Origin: Cephalotus follicularis | Lineage: Eukaryota; Streptophyta; Magnoliopsida; Oxalidales; Cephalotaceae | DNA: 64,000 nt | Assembly: GCA_001972305.1 (NCBI GenBank) | Contig: BDDD01000550.1 | Coordinates: forward strand, 225,116-289,115 | Direction of reading: 5' to 3' | In this document: positions 1 to 12,518 of the stretch, piece by piece | Numbering within the stretch: the first letter of the stretch is position 1 | How the letters are laid out: each line of letters starts with the position of its first letter | The notes under the pieces: model-generated | What the model saw: the letters and a program-made list of their open reading frames with translations, nothing else | Database searches by the model: none | Told to the model about the DNA's origin: nothing | Translations under genes and position numbers: made by a program

Positions 1-560
1 ATATAGAGTAGTCGCTCAGGTCTAAGGATCAGACGAGTTAAAGAACTCGCTAAGTGATAATCACTTATACACAACCGCAACAGTAGGAGTCACTACTGAC
101 ACGAAAATAGTGACTATCCAAACAGTGTCTCCTACGTGGGTCCAGTTCAGTGTACACGCTCCCAGCGCGCACCCCGTATTTGCCCTAGTGTCCAACACAG
201 ATAGTAGTGAGAGAATCCATCCCCCGATTCCATGAGCAGGCAACATACGCGCAAGTCTATCCGGTTCACTAATGCCCACAAAGTGAACCTATGACTTGGA
301 ACTAATTTAACATAAGGAATAAGGTAACCAATCTCACAGCCTCCATGCTAGGCATCTAACCTTATGTCAGGGCATCACAAGTGTAAGCAGGTAAACAATG
401 AACTACTTCAATTAAGTGATAAAACACAAGTGATATAGCCATTACAAAAATTAGCACGCATCATATATTTATACAAGAATAAGATTGTTCCATACATGGT
501 AAAATATGATATGACAACCCATCTAATGGCTTGTCGGGTCACTATATCTAACATATGCGT
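1..560. repeat. Diverged direct repeat, copy 1 (unclassified, LTR-like)
   Basis: This stretch resembles 1805-2340 at many points in the same order: a GTTCAGTGT block, a phrase around 284-300 reading GTGAACCTATGACTTGGAA, a GGAATAAGG block, and a later ATAGCC...TATATTTATA stretch. The similarity is patchy, so the two copies are old. A pair of same-orientation repeats about 1.8 kb apart around a non-coding middle could be the LTRs of a small non-autonomous element, or two old solo insertions. I see no primer site and no clear TG...CA ends, so the class stays open. No gene is supported here. Confidence 0.45.
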
Positions 561-1050
561 CGACGGGTACGAGAGCAGGTAGAAGAGATCGCACGGGGTG
601 GAAGAGAGAGAAAGAAAGAGTCAAAGTTGTGTGTTCAGCAAGTTTCTCTCAAACTATTTATTGTGCTGACTTTCTCTCCTCTTGGCATCAACGTGTACGC
701 AAGGCGTTGAGGTGTACGCGTCTCACATTACGAAATGGCGTCAACGCCAGAGATAATATAAGACAGGTGCGTAGTGTCATTTGTCTTCGCGTCAACGCCA
801 AAACCCCATGGTGTCAACGCGTAAATCCCCTAGTTTTTCCGGTGTTAACGCAATGCTCTCCATAGTGTTAACGCCCAGTGGACTTTCTAGTTTAGACATC
901 GACGTGATGCCCTCTGGGCGTCGATGTGTAAAGCTACTGGTTTTTTCAGTGTTAACACAATCCCTTCACGTCAACGCCCAGCAGCCCAACTAGACATAGG
1001 CGTCAACGCATACTCATAGCGTCGACGCCAAAGACAAAGAACAATCTCTT
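561..1050. repeat. Array of GCGTCAACGC / GCGTCGACGC motifs
   Basis: About a dozen copies of a 10-12 bp near-palindrome of the form GCGTCRACGC lie between 683 and 1030, for example near 734, 788, 811, 840, 865, 917, 967, 998 and 1019. Variants read GTGTTAACGC, GCGTCGATGT and ACATCGACGT. The spacing is irregular, so this is not a simple tandem repeat. A purine-rich GAGAGA tract precedes the array at about 600-625. The open frames across it are low-complexity by-products of the motif. Similar arrays with other arms occur in the LTRs further on. Confidence 0.7.
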
Positions 1051-1804
1051 CTCATTTCCAGAAAAGCCTTCGCATGGAATATTTCATCGTGGCATTGTAC
1101 GGACCTAAATCCATGCAAATGAAATACTCACTAGCCAAGCAACATCTTCCCTGATGTTTTCCTTCCACTAAATGATATGTGTCCCGCCACATATCAACCT
1201 GTTCAAAGTCAGGTAGGACCCAAAAGCATGTCGTTCTCCGGTATGATGATAAATTCCCAGTGCACCCTGTCATCTGGTACGAGCATTCTAACAGTACACC
1301 GACTATCAGACCACCCCCGGTGTGAGTGTCAATCACCCCCCAGATTCGTGTATTACCATGTCTATCAATCATTGTTCGAATAGCTATTCGTTTTATCCAG
1401 TCATCGGCATATGTGTCATGTTTCCCTCGTCATATATGACTCCGATCACAGCCTAGGGTTTGGATGAATGTCACCCCTAGTAGTGCTATGATAGCTATGA
1501 ATCTATGATCGCACTGACACTATCGGCGGACCTCCCACGGGAACCTCTCATTCCCGGTCCACCTATGCCTGATTAGGACTTTTAAGTCTGCAACGTACAT
1601 AGACAAATAGAGTCGGTCACCCTCTGCCCGGGTGTGACGATCCCATCTTGCACACTCGCCCATACATCTCAATGCAGCTCCCACAAGACCCAAAGACAAC
1701 ACTTTTGCCTGTACCTGGCTAGTGCTGGGGAAGGCGGAAATCAAAGTCAAGCAGTCACCACACAATGCATGCCAGTCGCTCAGGTAAAAGGTGACAACGC
1801 AGGC
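1051..1804. other. No recognised gene
   Basis: This segment joins the motif array to the second diverged repeat. It has two modest minus-strand open frames, 1052-1372 (106 codons) and 1520-1825 (101 codons). I recognise no domain in either protein. The base composition is less AT-rich than the DNA to the right. It may be the interior of a non-autonomous element bounded by the two diverged repeats, but nothing in the sequence proves this. Confidence 0.3.
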
Positions 1805-2340
1805 TATAGACCTACTAGTCACCATAGACTATATACTATCGAGACCATAGGAATCCTATTGACATTGGGTATAGACTATCCAAATAGGTTTCCTATTGGT
1901 GGGTCAGTTCAGTGTCTTGCTCTCTAGCATACACCTCACATTCAGCTTTAGGGATTACCCCAATTGGCTATGAGATAACCAACCTCCACTTCTAACCCGT
2001 GAGCAAGATTTACGTGACAAGTCTTCACGGTTCATCAATGGCCTTTAAGAAAGTGAACATATGACTTGAAACATTTGTCACATGGAATAAGGATCTTATT
2101 CTCATAGCCCTCTCGGTAAGAGATCCAACCATTTCAACGTGACATGACGCTATTATGGCATACAATTAATTACTTATAATTAGTCTGTTTCTTTTGGTTG
2201 GTTGGGATGAGCCACATAGCCTTGCCAATATATAAAGATGCACATAGAATATAAGAGGAATTCATAATTGTATTAAATTAAGAGTGTTTATATACAAACG
2301 AGCCATATCATGGCATACAGGGACACTCACAATCCAACAT
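1805..2340. repeat. Diverged direct repeat, copy 2 (unclassified, LTR-like)
   Basis: This is the partner of the repeat at 1-560. Matching landmarks are the GTTCAGTGT block near 1906, the GTGAACATATGACTTGAAA phrase near 2054, and the GGAATAAGG block near 2085. It lies in the same orientation as copy 1, and similarity fades past about 2300. It is probably an old LTR or a fragment of one; no coding potential is seen. Confidence 0.45.
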
Positions 2341-2839
2341 CAAGACCTTTACATGTGTACCCATTGAATGGTCTAAGATGAGGTGACAAAATATCTTGGT
2401 TATGTGTATATATATATATCATAGAAAAATGTTTACATTTTATATCACTTTATTCACCGAATATATAAATTATATTTCATGAATCCATCCATTTGATTAA
2501 ACATTTTATATTTATAAATCTTGTATGTCAATTTCTAAATTTATTTAATATCTCATTATTTCATCAATCGTTAAAAATTTAAATTTTTTTATAATTTTCT
2601 CATTTAAAATAAATATAATTTATACAAATAATTATCTATAAATATCCAGTTGGATTGGAAATTGACATGTGTGATTTATATAAACGGAGCATCAATTTTA
2701 ACAGTTGAATTTATAAAATACAAATTATAGATATAAAAACTATACTAACAAAAAACACAAGTTGTGTTTTATGTCAAAAATAATCACTATCCTCATATAT
2801 ATATATATATATATATAATATATATATATATTATAATAT

Positions 2840-2872
<33 letters not shown>

Positions 2873-3184
2873 ATGTACTTAAATATTTTGTTGTATTTCA
2901 TGAAATACTTAATCAAAAGGTGCACAAATGTTTAACTTAAATTGACATACCATTTGATTATTTCAAATGGTTAACTAGTGGTTTATTAAAGAAAACAGTG
3001 CCCATAAATCAAGAGAAGATTTTTGTTAGCTGCACTTATCATTTTCAAATTAACAATACTTGATTTAATAAGAAAAGATTTTCTTCAAACAAATTAAATG
3101 GTTAACTATTTATTTAAGTAAAAAGGTACCACTGGTTACAACTGAAGTTTATTGATTCTTGTTGTATGGATTTTTTCTAAGTCT
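2341..3184. other. AT-rich DNA, no gene seen
   Basis: The composition turns strongly AT-rich. A short stretch near 3070-3100 (AATAAGAAAAGATTTTCTTC) resembles the plus-strand ECV module seen at 32817-32840, so a small ECV scrap is possible, but it is too short to be sure. No RNA gene or terminal repeats were found. Confidence 0.4.
2796..2871. repeat. (TA)n microsatellite
   Basis: Nearly uninterrupted alternating T and A run through this stretch, broken only by short TAA/TTA slips. It explains the tyrosine/isoleucine-rich open frame on the minus strand. Confidence 0.9.
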
Positions 3185-4081
3185 TTGTTTAATTGCTCTG
3201 ATACCATTTAGAGAACGGAAGCTAACGATAATTATAATCGAGATAAGTAACAGATAATTGCATAAAATAAAGCAAAATAGAAAGGTAGGAAGATGAAAGC
3301 AATTAAAGACTGAATAATTAAATTCTGAAATTAGATGACTGAAATAAAAGTAAATTGAATTGCAGTAATTGATATGAAAAAGTTAAATGAAAAATGTTCC
3401 ACAATGTATGGATCCCTTTGAATACTGAAAATTAAAGCAATTAATATGAAAACTGTAAATGGTAAAGTTTCCACACTAACCGGCGGTAGTCGGCACTGGT
3501 AAATGGATCCTTTGAATACTTGAAATCAAATAAATGAAAGTTTAACTTTCTCCACACTGTCAGGCGGATGAACCGACCATGTCAATAGATTAGTCAAATA
3601 AAATTGTTTTGCCTTAATTCAGGGAATTTTACTAGAATAGTTGCTAGAAAACTCAATGAATAGTGGCCAAATAGTTAAACAGTTGCATAAATAGTTGTCA
3701 GAAAACTCAATGAATAGTTGACGAAAAACTTAATGAATAGTTAAACAAAACAGTACAGTTCATGAGCTTTTTTCAATACTTACAATAAGTACATGAAATA
3801 CTGGAAAATACTTACAATGTTTGGTGGCCGGAACTTATGCCGGAATGGTTACAATTCTTCATGGACTGGTTACAAATACTGGTGGAGTAGTAAGGTTACA
3901 ACTCAAGTGTTTACACTCAGGCTCTAAGTGTTTACAACCGGAGAAGAATTCATAATACTAAAATGGTTTGAATGGTTGGAATGGTTGGGAGAATACTTGG
4001 AGAAATGAACTTGTGAAATGAAAAACTTGTCTTGAATGAATGGATGAAGTTTTCTTATATAGACTTGGATGAGTGAGTTTA
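3185..4081 (-). promoter_or_regulatory. ECV-1 intergenic/leader region
   Basis: This is the reverse-complement counterpart of the ECV-3 region at about 61100-62226. It shares the AACTCAATGAATAG repeats (about 3650-3745), the CGGTAGTCGGCACTGG and CTGTCAGGCGG phrases (3479-3580), the CTCAAGTGTTTACACTCAGGC stretch, and a TATA-like CTATATAAG box near 4056-4064 on the minus strand. At its left end a primer site for tRNA-Met matches TGGTATCAGAGC on the minus strand. In the virus this region would hold the pregenomic promoter and leader. Confidence 0.75.
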
Positions 4082-4453
4082 CTATTGATGAATACTAACT
4101 TGTTTGGTGGAGTTACTATTTTGTAATAGTAACTTGTCTACTGAGTGCTTCAAATAGTGAATCATGGCTATGATGTTGATGTTTCTGCCGTAATTTGTAT
4201 CGAACTTCAATTTTCTTCGAATTGCTGAATGCTTTGTCTTGTAACTGCATGGTTCTCTGTTTGTTGAGTAACTAAATGATTGCTGTGATTTGTTGTGATG
4301 ATGGTTCTCAAATGGTCTTTTGCCTTTTGAATTCTTAAGATATTTTCTTTTGCGAAATATATCTTCCTTCGTTACCGAGAATGAGTGCGGCTTCAATTAA
4401 TTGTTTCTCATAATACTATACTAAAGAAGTAGAATGAGTTTGTGCTTCGGAAC
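4082..4453 (-). pseudogene. ECV-1 distal fragment, unrecognised small frame
   Basis: This short piece lies between the regulatory region and the element C insertion. A minus-strand frame of about 104 codons (4082-4396) is rich in serine, lysine and asparagine, and I recognise no domain in it. Its position matches the stretch just downstream of the last ORF in ECV-3 (about 60780-61080). It is labelled ECV by position rather than by protein motif. Confidence 0.5.
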
Positions 4454-5012
4454 TGTTGATGCAGAAAACCTTCCTTCAACAGTACCCTACGTGGAGGGCT
4501 TTGATTTATAATGGAAACGCTGGAATTTGTCCGAGAAAGGTAGTTTCGTGGTTGAGAATCCCTGCACAAAAGAGCAAAAAGGTAGAAGGTCCAGGAGGTT
4601 GTTCTCCCGGGGACACTCCGATGCTCAAGTTAGTAGATGCACATGGAAAAATAGGTTCTTTTGAGTACTAAAGTGGCTGACATGTGTATTGTTGTTGTTT
4701 TTAGTATTTATAGACCTTAAATGTAACTGTTGAGCGTGAAAATCGGAGTTGACAGTTGCCCCTAAGGAAAATGCCCGAGGAGCCCGGGAATTTTCCCTAA
4801 TCTCTGCCGGATTTGGTGGTCTTTCCTTGTAAGACGTGGTGTTGTGCATGCGCACATATCTGGTTGTGGGCTGGCAGCGCCCGAGGATCACGGCACATTA
4901 ATGCCATTCAAATTATAATGCCGGGCCACGTGTCCAGGCCTGAAAAAGACTTCTGACATCTTCTCCTGAGGGCACATGGTACTATGCTTTAAATAGAAAA
5001 TTCTCCACATCA
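4454..5012 (-). repeat. Element C 3' LTR
   Basis: This sequence matches 22378-22936 over its whole 559-bp length with scattered substitutions. It begins TGTTGATGCAG and ends CCACATCA on the plus strand. A shared GCTTTAAATAG box near the right end (4987-4997) lies in the U3 part of this minus-strand LTR. Confidence 0.9.
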
Positions 5013-5089
5013 TATGCCCCCCTCGTCCTTCTTCTCTGGCCTTGGCAGAGGAGGAGGAGCAGAGTTGAGAGTTCTTACCTGGACAGAGC
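5013..5089 (-). other. Element C polypurine tract and internal flank
   Basis: Just inside the left LTR the minus strand reads a purine run (GACGAGGGGGGCATA) ending at the LTR, the expected plus-strand primer of an LTR element. The internal sequence then runs to 5089, where the Tekay copy begins after the target sequence AGAGC, and it resumes at 15579 with AGAGC. Confidence 0.7.
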
Positions 5090-6427
5090 TGTAACACCCC
5101 ACGCCCGCAGGGCGGACACGTGGCATTACCCTCAATCCAATACACAATACAATGGTCGGGACTAGCAATATAAAAATGCAGAAAACTTTAAAACTTTACA
5201 ATACATATCAGTTGCGAAAGATACAAAACATTACAAGCCTTTTCAATACATAACAATCCTTTACACCGCATTACAATACAGTACATATCCATCTTTCATT
5301 ACAATATCTCAAAGCAATACATTCAAAAATCTACTACAATGTCTCACAACCAGCTCTGCGGAACCCAAGCAGTCATGCAATCAACGGTCTTCAGTCCTTC
5401 TGTCCACTGCTACCTGCTACCCTACCTATGCCGCACACAAAGGTACAACACAGCCCCACCCCGAAGGATGGGGTTAGTCACACTGGCTAAGCAGAAACCC
5501 CATACAGCATGTATGCATGTACACTGTGCAATATCGGTGACAATTTATACAATATCAATGTGCGGTGTACAATATCAATGCATGACATGACAAATGTACA
5601 TGTACAATTGGCGATCAGACGACCCGTATGACAATGGCCCATAACAGAGTATACGGATAGGATCTATAATAATCAATCAATCGATAGCAGACATTCAATG
5701 GTGGTGTATGAAACACACAATCAATCAATCAATATCCTATAGAGAATGAGACCGGTGTCCATACAGTGTCAATCAGTTAGCAGTGATCAATCCCACGAAA
5801 GGTAGTCCTTCGAAAAGGGTGGGAGATCTATCTACGATTCTCAGACTGATCAGGTCTGGAATGCATAGATCTTCCAGACTATGGCTGGGCCAATACAATC
5901 TCGATGAGCTACAGCTGAGGGAGCTACTGATGCCGTTAGGGAGCTACGGCCCTGAGCGAGCGTCAATCGTCAATCAATCGTGCTCGTCAGCACATGCTCG
6001 TAAAAGAAATGGTCAACGGAATAGGTGGACATAGTCAACCTAACATGCCGACGTAAACCAAAAGGTCGCTCTATAGGATCCATACAATACAATCAATTAT
6101 TCAATCGAGTCAGTACAACATTAAGTAAAGTCAATGAGTGGTGGTGCCTAATGGAGAAATGGGAACGTGCGTCCTTCTTACCGACTTAGACTCACAACAA
6201 CACTTACCACTCAAGCAATCGATCGATGTATCAATACAACGTCGATGCAAGGCCGATAAATGGTGGTGCCTAATGGAGGGATGGAGACGTGCGTCCATTT
6301 TACCGACTTAGACTCACAACAACACTCACGACTCAAGCAATCAATCAATTAATCCAATCATTTAAAACTATTTTCAAACACTTGAACACCTCAAGTGAGG
6401 CTCTAGTCAAGTGGCAATGTGAAAAGA
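5090..6427 (-). repeat. Tekay LTR remnant (element 3' end part)
   Basis: It starts TGTAACACCCC and matches the plus-strand-left 1.3 kb of the full LTR at 11042-13463. It stops at about 6427, where RNase H sequence begins, and so lacks the palindromic-motif block and the U3 end. Confidence 0.85.
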
Positions 6428-6624
6428 AGTATTGATTAAGAACACAACCAAGCCCCTTTCCAGAAGCATCGGTGTATACAACAAAGTCTTCGTTCCCGTC
6501 TGGTAAGGCTAGGACAGGAGCAGAAATCAATCTGTCTTTCAACTCTTGAAAACTTCTTTCACAATCTCTATCCCATACAAAAGCAGCGTTCTTCTGTGTC
6601 AATCTTGTCAACGGTGTAGCAATA
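6428..6624 (-). repeat. 197-bp RNase H repeat, left copy
   Basis: This stretch is identical to 15277-15473 by direct comparison. It encodes a piece of the RT/RNase H region on the minus strand, with the motif ALPDGNEDFVVYTDASGKG. It joins LTR sequence on its left (shared AGT at the joint) and continues into RT on its right. Confidence 0.9.
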
Positions 6625-8040
6625 CAGGAAAATCCCTCAACAAACCGACGATAATACCCTGCTAAACCCAAGAAGCTGCGAACTTCGGAAGCATTCATCG
6701 GTCATTTCCAATCTTTCATTGCCTCTACTTTCGATGGATCCACTGATAAACCGTTACCAAAAACAATATGCCCAAGAAAAGAAACCTCCGATAACCAAAA
6801 CTCGTACTTGTCGAATTTGGCATACAATCGATGATCCCTCAAAGTTTGCACTACAATGTAGAGGTGTTGGGCATGCTCCTCATCGGTCCTGGAAAAGGCC
6901 AAGAGGTCGTCAATGAACACTATAATGAACTGATCCAAATACTGTATGAACACTCAGTTCATTCGGTCCATGAAAGCAGTAGGAGCATTAGTCACACCAA
7001 AAGGCATAACAAAGAACTCATAATGGCCATATCTCGATCTGAAAGCCATCTTCGGAATATCCTCCAGTCTAACTTTCAACTGATGGTAGCCCGATCTCAA
7101 GTCAAGCTTGGAAAACACTGTCGCTCCTCTAAGCTGATCAAACAGCTCATCAATGTGTGGTAGAGGGTACTTATTCTTCACTGTAACTTTATTGAGCTGT
7201 CGGTAGTCAATACACATACGGAGGGATCCATCTTTCTTCTTGACAAAAAGGATAGGTGCTCCCCAGGGTGAAGCACTAGGTCTTATAAAACCTTTGTCCA
7301 GAAGATTCTGTAACTGTATCTTTAACTCTTTCAATTCTATCGGTGCCATTCGGTACGGTGCTCGAGAAATCGGTGCAGTTCCTGGTATCAAATCAATCAC
7401 AAACTCTATCTCTCTGTCTGGCGGCAACGACGTCAAATCCCGAGGAAAAACATCTCCGAACTCGCAAAGCACTGGAATGTCCTCCAGTTCCGGCCGCCAT
7501 CTGTCTGTATCGAGCACATGTGCCAGAAACCCCTGGCATCCCTGTCGTAACAATCTGTCTGCATGCAAAGCCAAAATCACCGGAACAAACAAAGGCTCTA
7601 AGGTGCCAAGAAACCGAAAAAGTGGTCTTCCCGGAGGACTGAAAACCACTACTTTTCGATGACAATCCACCTAAGCAAAGCTAGCAGACAACCAATCCAT
7701 GCCAAGAATCACGTCTAGGCAATCCATCGGTAAAACAATGAGATCGGATAACAAGCAACGATCATCAATCTCAACAATACAATCTCTACACACTCGATCG
7801 GTGGTCGCTGACTCACCGAGAGGTGTGGATACCTCCATCAAGAAAGGAAGGTACTCAGGCCTCAAACCAACATGGGAGACAAAATGCAATGCAATGAATG
7901 AATGGGATGAACCCGGATCAATAAGAACCGGTGCTGGAAGCTGAAAGAGTCGAATGGTACCTCCAATCACAACATCGGACCCCACTGCAGCACTCAGTTC
8001 CATAGCAAATACTCTATCCTGGACTGTCAGAGCAGAACTC
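6625..8040 (-). pseudogene. Tekay protease-reverse transcriptase fossil
   Basis: The minus strand shows an aspartic-protease region ([16 protein letters not shown]) and then a gypsy RT: a [18 protein letters not shown] block, [22 protein letters not shown], a PFGVTNAP block, a catalytic FIDD block and the FLGHIV thumb region. The order and spacing match Tekay/Del elements and the sister copy at 46432-47772. It follows gag directly on the right, and the RNase H repeat lies on the left. It is a fossil with several breaks and no present function is claimed. Confidence 0.85.
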
Positions 8041-9293
8041 ATAGGCTGCTTCCCCCTGGACTGCGAAGCCCCACGGGAAGAATACGGTACACTAACTGTC
8101 GGTCCTGGTGGAGGCAGTGCCCATTGTGTCTGATCAAATCCTCTAGGATGAGAACCCCGAGGACAATCTCTAGCAATGTGGTCGGAACCACCACAAACCA
8201 AGCAATGGCCCAAGAACCATCTACAATTCTCAAAAGTATGGTTGGTGTTCTGACAATGCCCACAAGGAACTGTAGCACTCTGATTACCACTCCCAGAAAG
8301 TCTGGAGGGTGTACCCTGACTAGGTGTTGAAGATCGGTCTCCTTGAAGTGCGTTCCTCGATCTGCCTCTCTTCTGAGAATGGGACGGTTTCCCACTATCC
8401 TGATTGCTACCCTGAGAACCAGGTGAGGGGCTACTATCAGTCTTCTGTGATTTAGCACTGCCACTGTCACTACCACTCTACCAAGAAGAAGGAGTAGGCC
8501 TGGTACGGACTGTATTTCTCATCTGTCTAGCCTCAACTGCAATATCTTCGAGCTGCATAGCTCGGGAAGAAATATCCGATATGGAGGTTAACCCGAAGGG
8601 GGTCAGCTGCCTCCTCAAATCCAATCCCAGTCCCCGAAGGAACTTCTTTGCTCTTCGCTCTTGGCTTTCCACTAAGTACGGGGCGGATCGGGCTAGTTGC
8701 GTGAACCTCGCCTCATACTCAGCAACTGTCATGCTCCCTTGCACCAAGTTAGCAAATTCAATCTCGCTTCTGTCTATCTCCACCTGAGGGTAGTACCTTG
8801 CATAGAATTCTCTTTTGAAGGCATCCCAAGAGCGGACTGTACCATTTCTTGTCCAATCTGTATTAACCATAGCCCACCAGTGCTCAACTTCTCCTTGGAG
8901 CATATACACTGCCAATACCAATCTCTGTTCATCATCACATCCCATGACCTCAAAGATCTTTTCCAGATGGATTAGCCAAGACTCAGCAAGGGTAGGATCA
9001 GGGAGTCCTACAAATGCTGGAGACTGCAAATTTAAGAAACGTCTCAACATGTCTTCCCTCCTTGGTCTACGTTCCACTCTAGCCTGTTGGCATCCCATCA
9101 GAGTATGCATCTGTGCCATAGTGGCACACAATTGTCTCCAAACCTCAGGGTCAGCACCCGCTGGTGGAGCATTAGGATCATACTCTAGAAAAGCATTACC
9201 AGGAGCCGGTTCATCATCAACAGGAATAGGGGCAGGAGCAAGGGCAGGAGCATTCCTTCCACCCCGTCGGCCACTCCTTCCTCTGTTTTCCAT
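8041..9293 (-). pseudogene. Tekay gag fossil with zinc knuckle
   Basis: The frame opens with MENRGRSGRRGGRNAP at 9293. The retrotransposon gag core follows, with landmarks LAESWLIHLEKIFEVMGC, EVEHWWAMV, WDAFKREFYARYYP and SMTVAEYEARFTQLAR, and then a serine-rich linker. A CCHC knuckle CLVCGGSDHIARDC lies near 8156-8204. The same layout is seen in element A at 45181-46320. In living relatives gag forms the virus-like particle; this copy is broken. Confidence 0.85.
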
Positions 9294-9388
9294 TACTATA
9301 AGAGACAACAATAGGATGATCAGATGAAATCACTTTCAATTACAATATCAATCTCTTTTTCAATAACAATAGCATGAATAAGCAAGAG

Positions 9389-12300
9389 CACATATCATGC
9401 AAATCCATTCAGTATATCTCAATCAACGCATTTATATACTTAGCTAGCAGGCCGACCAATGTCTCTGATACCATATTGTAACACCCCGCGCCCACAGGGC
9501 GTACACGTGGCATTACCCTCAATCCAATACACAATACAATGGTCGGGACTAGCAATATAAAAATGCGGAAAACTTTAAAACTTTACAATACGTATCAGTT
9601 GCGGATGATACAAAACATTACAAGCCTTTTCAATACATAACAACCCTTTAAACCGCATTACAATACAGTACATATCCATCTTTCATTACAATATCTCAAA
9701 GCAATACATTCCAAAATCTACTACAATGTCTCACAACCAGCTCAGCGGTACCGAAGCAGTCATGCGATCAATGGTCTTCAGTCCTTCAGTCCACTGCTAC
9801 CTGCTGCCCTACCTATGCCGCACACAAAGGTACAACACAGGCCCACTCCGAAGGATGGGGCTAGCCACACTGGCTAAGCAGAAACCCCATGCAGCATGTA
9901 TGCATGTACAATGTGCAATATCGGTGACAATTTATACAATATCAATGCATGACATGACAAATGTACATGTACAATTGGCGATCAGACTACCCGTATGACA
10001 ATGGCCCATAACAGAGCATACGGATAGGATCTATAACAATCAATCAATCAATAGCAGACATTCAATGGTGGTGCATGAAACACCCAATCAATCAATCAAT
10101 ATCCTATAGAGCATGCGACCGGTGTCAATACAGTGTCAATCAGTTAGCGGTGATCAATCCCACGGAAGGTAGTCCTTCGAAAAGGGTGGGAGATCTATCT
10201 ACGATTCTCAGACTGATCAGGTCTGGAACGCATAGATCTTCCAGCCTATGGCTGGGCCAATAAATCTCGATGAGCTACAGCTGAGAAAGCTACTGATGTC
10301 GTTAGGGAGCTACGGCCCTCAGCGAGCATCAATCGTCAATCAATCGTGCTCGTCAACACATGCTCGTCAGCATGACAATACAGTAAAAGAAACGATCGAC
10401 GGAATAGGTGGACATAGTCAACCTAACATGCCGACGTAAACCACAAGGTTGCTCTATAGGATCCATACAATACAATCAATCATTCAATCGAGTCAGTACA
10501 ACATTAAGTAAAGTCAATGAGTGGTGGTGCCTAATGGAGAAATGGGAACGTGCGTTCATCTTACCGACTTAGACTCACAACAACACTTACGACTTAAGCA
10601 ATCGATCGATGTATCAATACAACGTCGATGCAAGGCCGATAAATGGTGGTGGCTAATGGAGGGATGGAGACGTGCAACCATTTTACCGACTTAGACTCAC
10701 AACAACACTCACGACTCAAGCAATTAATCAATTAATCCAATCATTTAAAACTGTTTTCAAACACTTGAACACCTCAAGTGAGGCTCTAGTCAAGTGGCAA
10801 TGTGAAAAGAAGTTGAAAACTAGCTTTAAAACAGTTAAAAACTCCTTTCAGTACATTAGGCATCGATGTCCTTGGTGAAAGACATCGACTCCTTTTTAAA
10901 ACGGTGGAAAGACGTCGATGTCTTTAAAAGACATCGATGTCTTTCCCTATTTACACATATCATGCAAATCCATTCAGTATATCTCAATCAACGCATTTAT
11001 ATACTTAGCTAGCAGGCCGACCAATGTCTCTGATACCATATTGTAACACCCCGCGCCCACAGGGCGTACACGTGGCATTACCCTCAATCCAATACACAAT
11101 ACAATGGTCGGGACTAGCAATATAAAAATGCGGAAAACTTTAAAACTTTACAATACGTATCAGTTGCGGATGATACAAAACATTACAAGCCTTTTCAATA
11201 CATAACAACCCTTTAAACCGCATTACAATACAGTACATATCCATCTTTCATTACAATATCTCAAAGCAATACATTCCAAAATCTACTACAATGTCTCACA
11301 ACCAGCTCAGCGGTACCGAAGCAGTCATGCGATCAATGGTCTTCAGTCCTTCAGTCCACTGCTACCTGCTGCCCTACCTATGCCGCACACAAAGGTACAA
11401 CACAGGCCCACTCCGAAGGATGGGGCTAGCCACACTGGCTAAGCAGAAACCCCATGCAGCATGTATGCATGTACAATGTGCAATATCGGTGACAATTTAT
11501 ACAATATCAATGCATGACATGACAAATGTACATGTACAATTGGCGATCAGACTACCCGTATGACAATGGCCCATAACAGAGCATACGGATAGGATCTATA
11601 ACAATCAATCAATCAATAGCAGACATTCAATGGTGGTGCATGAAACACCCAATCAATCAATCAATATCCTATAGAGCATGCGACCGGTGTCAATACAGTG
11701 TCAATCAGTTAGCGGTGATCAATCCCACGGAAGGTAGTCCTTCGAAAAGGGTGGGAGATCTATCTACGATTCTCAGACTGATCAGGTCTGGAACGCATAG
11801 ATCTTCCAGCCTATGGCTGGGCCAATAAATCTCGATGAGCTACAGCTGAGAAAGCTACTGATGTCGTTAGGGAGCTACGGCCCTCAGCGAGCATCAATCG
11901 TCAATCAATCGTGCTCGTCAACACATGCTCGTCAGCATGACAATACAGTAAAAGAAACGATCGACGGAATAGGTGGACATAGTCAACCTAACATGCCGAC
12001 GTAAACCACAAGGTTGCTCTATAGGATCCATACAATACAATCAATCATTCAATCGAGTCAGTACAACATTAAGTAAAGTCAATGAGTGGTGGTGCCTAAT
12101 GGAGAAATGGGAACGTGCGTTCATCTTACCGACTTAGACTCACAACAACACTTACGACTTAAGCAATCGATCGATGTATCAATACAACGTCGATGCAAGG
12201 CCGATAAATGGTGGTGGCTAATGGAGGGATGGAGACGTGCAACCATTTTACCGACTTAGACTCACAACAACACTCACGACTCAAGCAATTAATCAATTAA

Positions 12301-12518
12301 TCCAATCATTTAAAACTGTTTTCAAACACTTGAACACCTCAAGTGAGGCTCTAGTCAAGTGGCAATGTGAAAAGAAGTTGAAAACTAGCTTTAAAACAGT
12401 TAAAAACTCCTTTCAGTACATTAGGCATCGATGTCCTTGGTGAAAGACATCGACTCCTTTTTAAAACGGTGGAAAGACGTCGATGTCTTTAAAAGACATC
12501 GATGTCTTTCCCTATTTA
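9389..12518 (-). repeat. Perfect 1565-bp tandem duplication
   Basis: The unit 9389-10953 is followed head-to-tail by 10954-12518. The unit holds the untranslated leader, the primer site and about 1.48 kb of LTR. I saw no difference between the two copies in the stretches compared, and all peptides across them are identical. The duplication is therefore very recent, or it is an assembly artefact. Confidence 0.9.
9462..9473 (-). other. Tekay primer-binding site (first copy)
   Basis: The minus strand reads TGGTATCAGAGA, matching the 3' end of initiator tRNA-Met, three bases from the LTR edge at 9477. A second copy at 11027-11038 comes from the tandem duplication. Confidence 0.9.

Noticed and set aside
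1052-1372. Minus-strand 106-codon frame considered as a host or transposase gene
   Set aside because: No family motif is recognisable and no start context or neighbouring exon supports it.
2740-2925. Minus-strand frame rich in isoleucine and tyrosine
   Set aside because: It is the translation of a (TA)n microsatellite.
9726-12004. Identical 90-, 62- and 63-codon frames in pairs 1565 bp apart
   Set aside because: They lie in the non-coding LTR and are doubled by the tandem duplication. Similar frames appear in every LTR copy without protein-level conservation.
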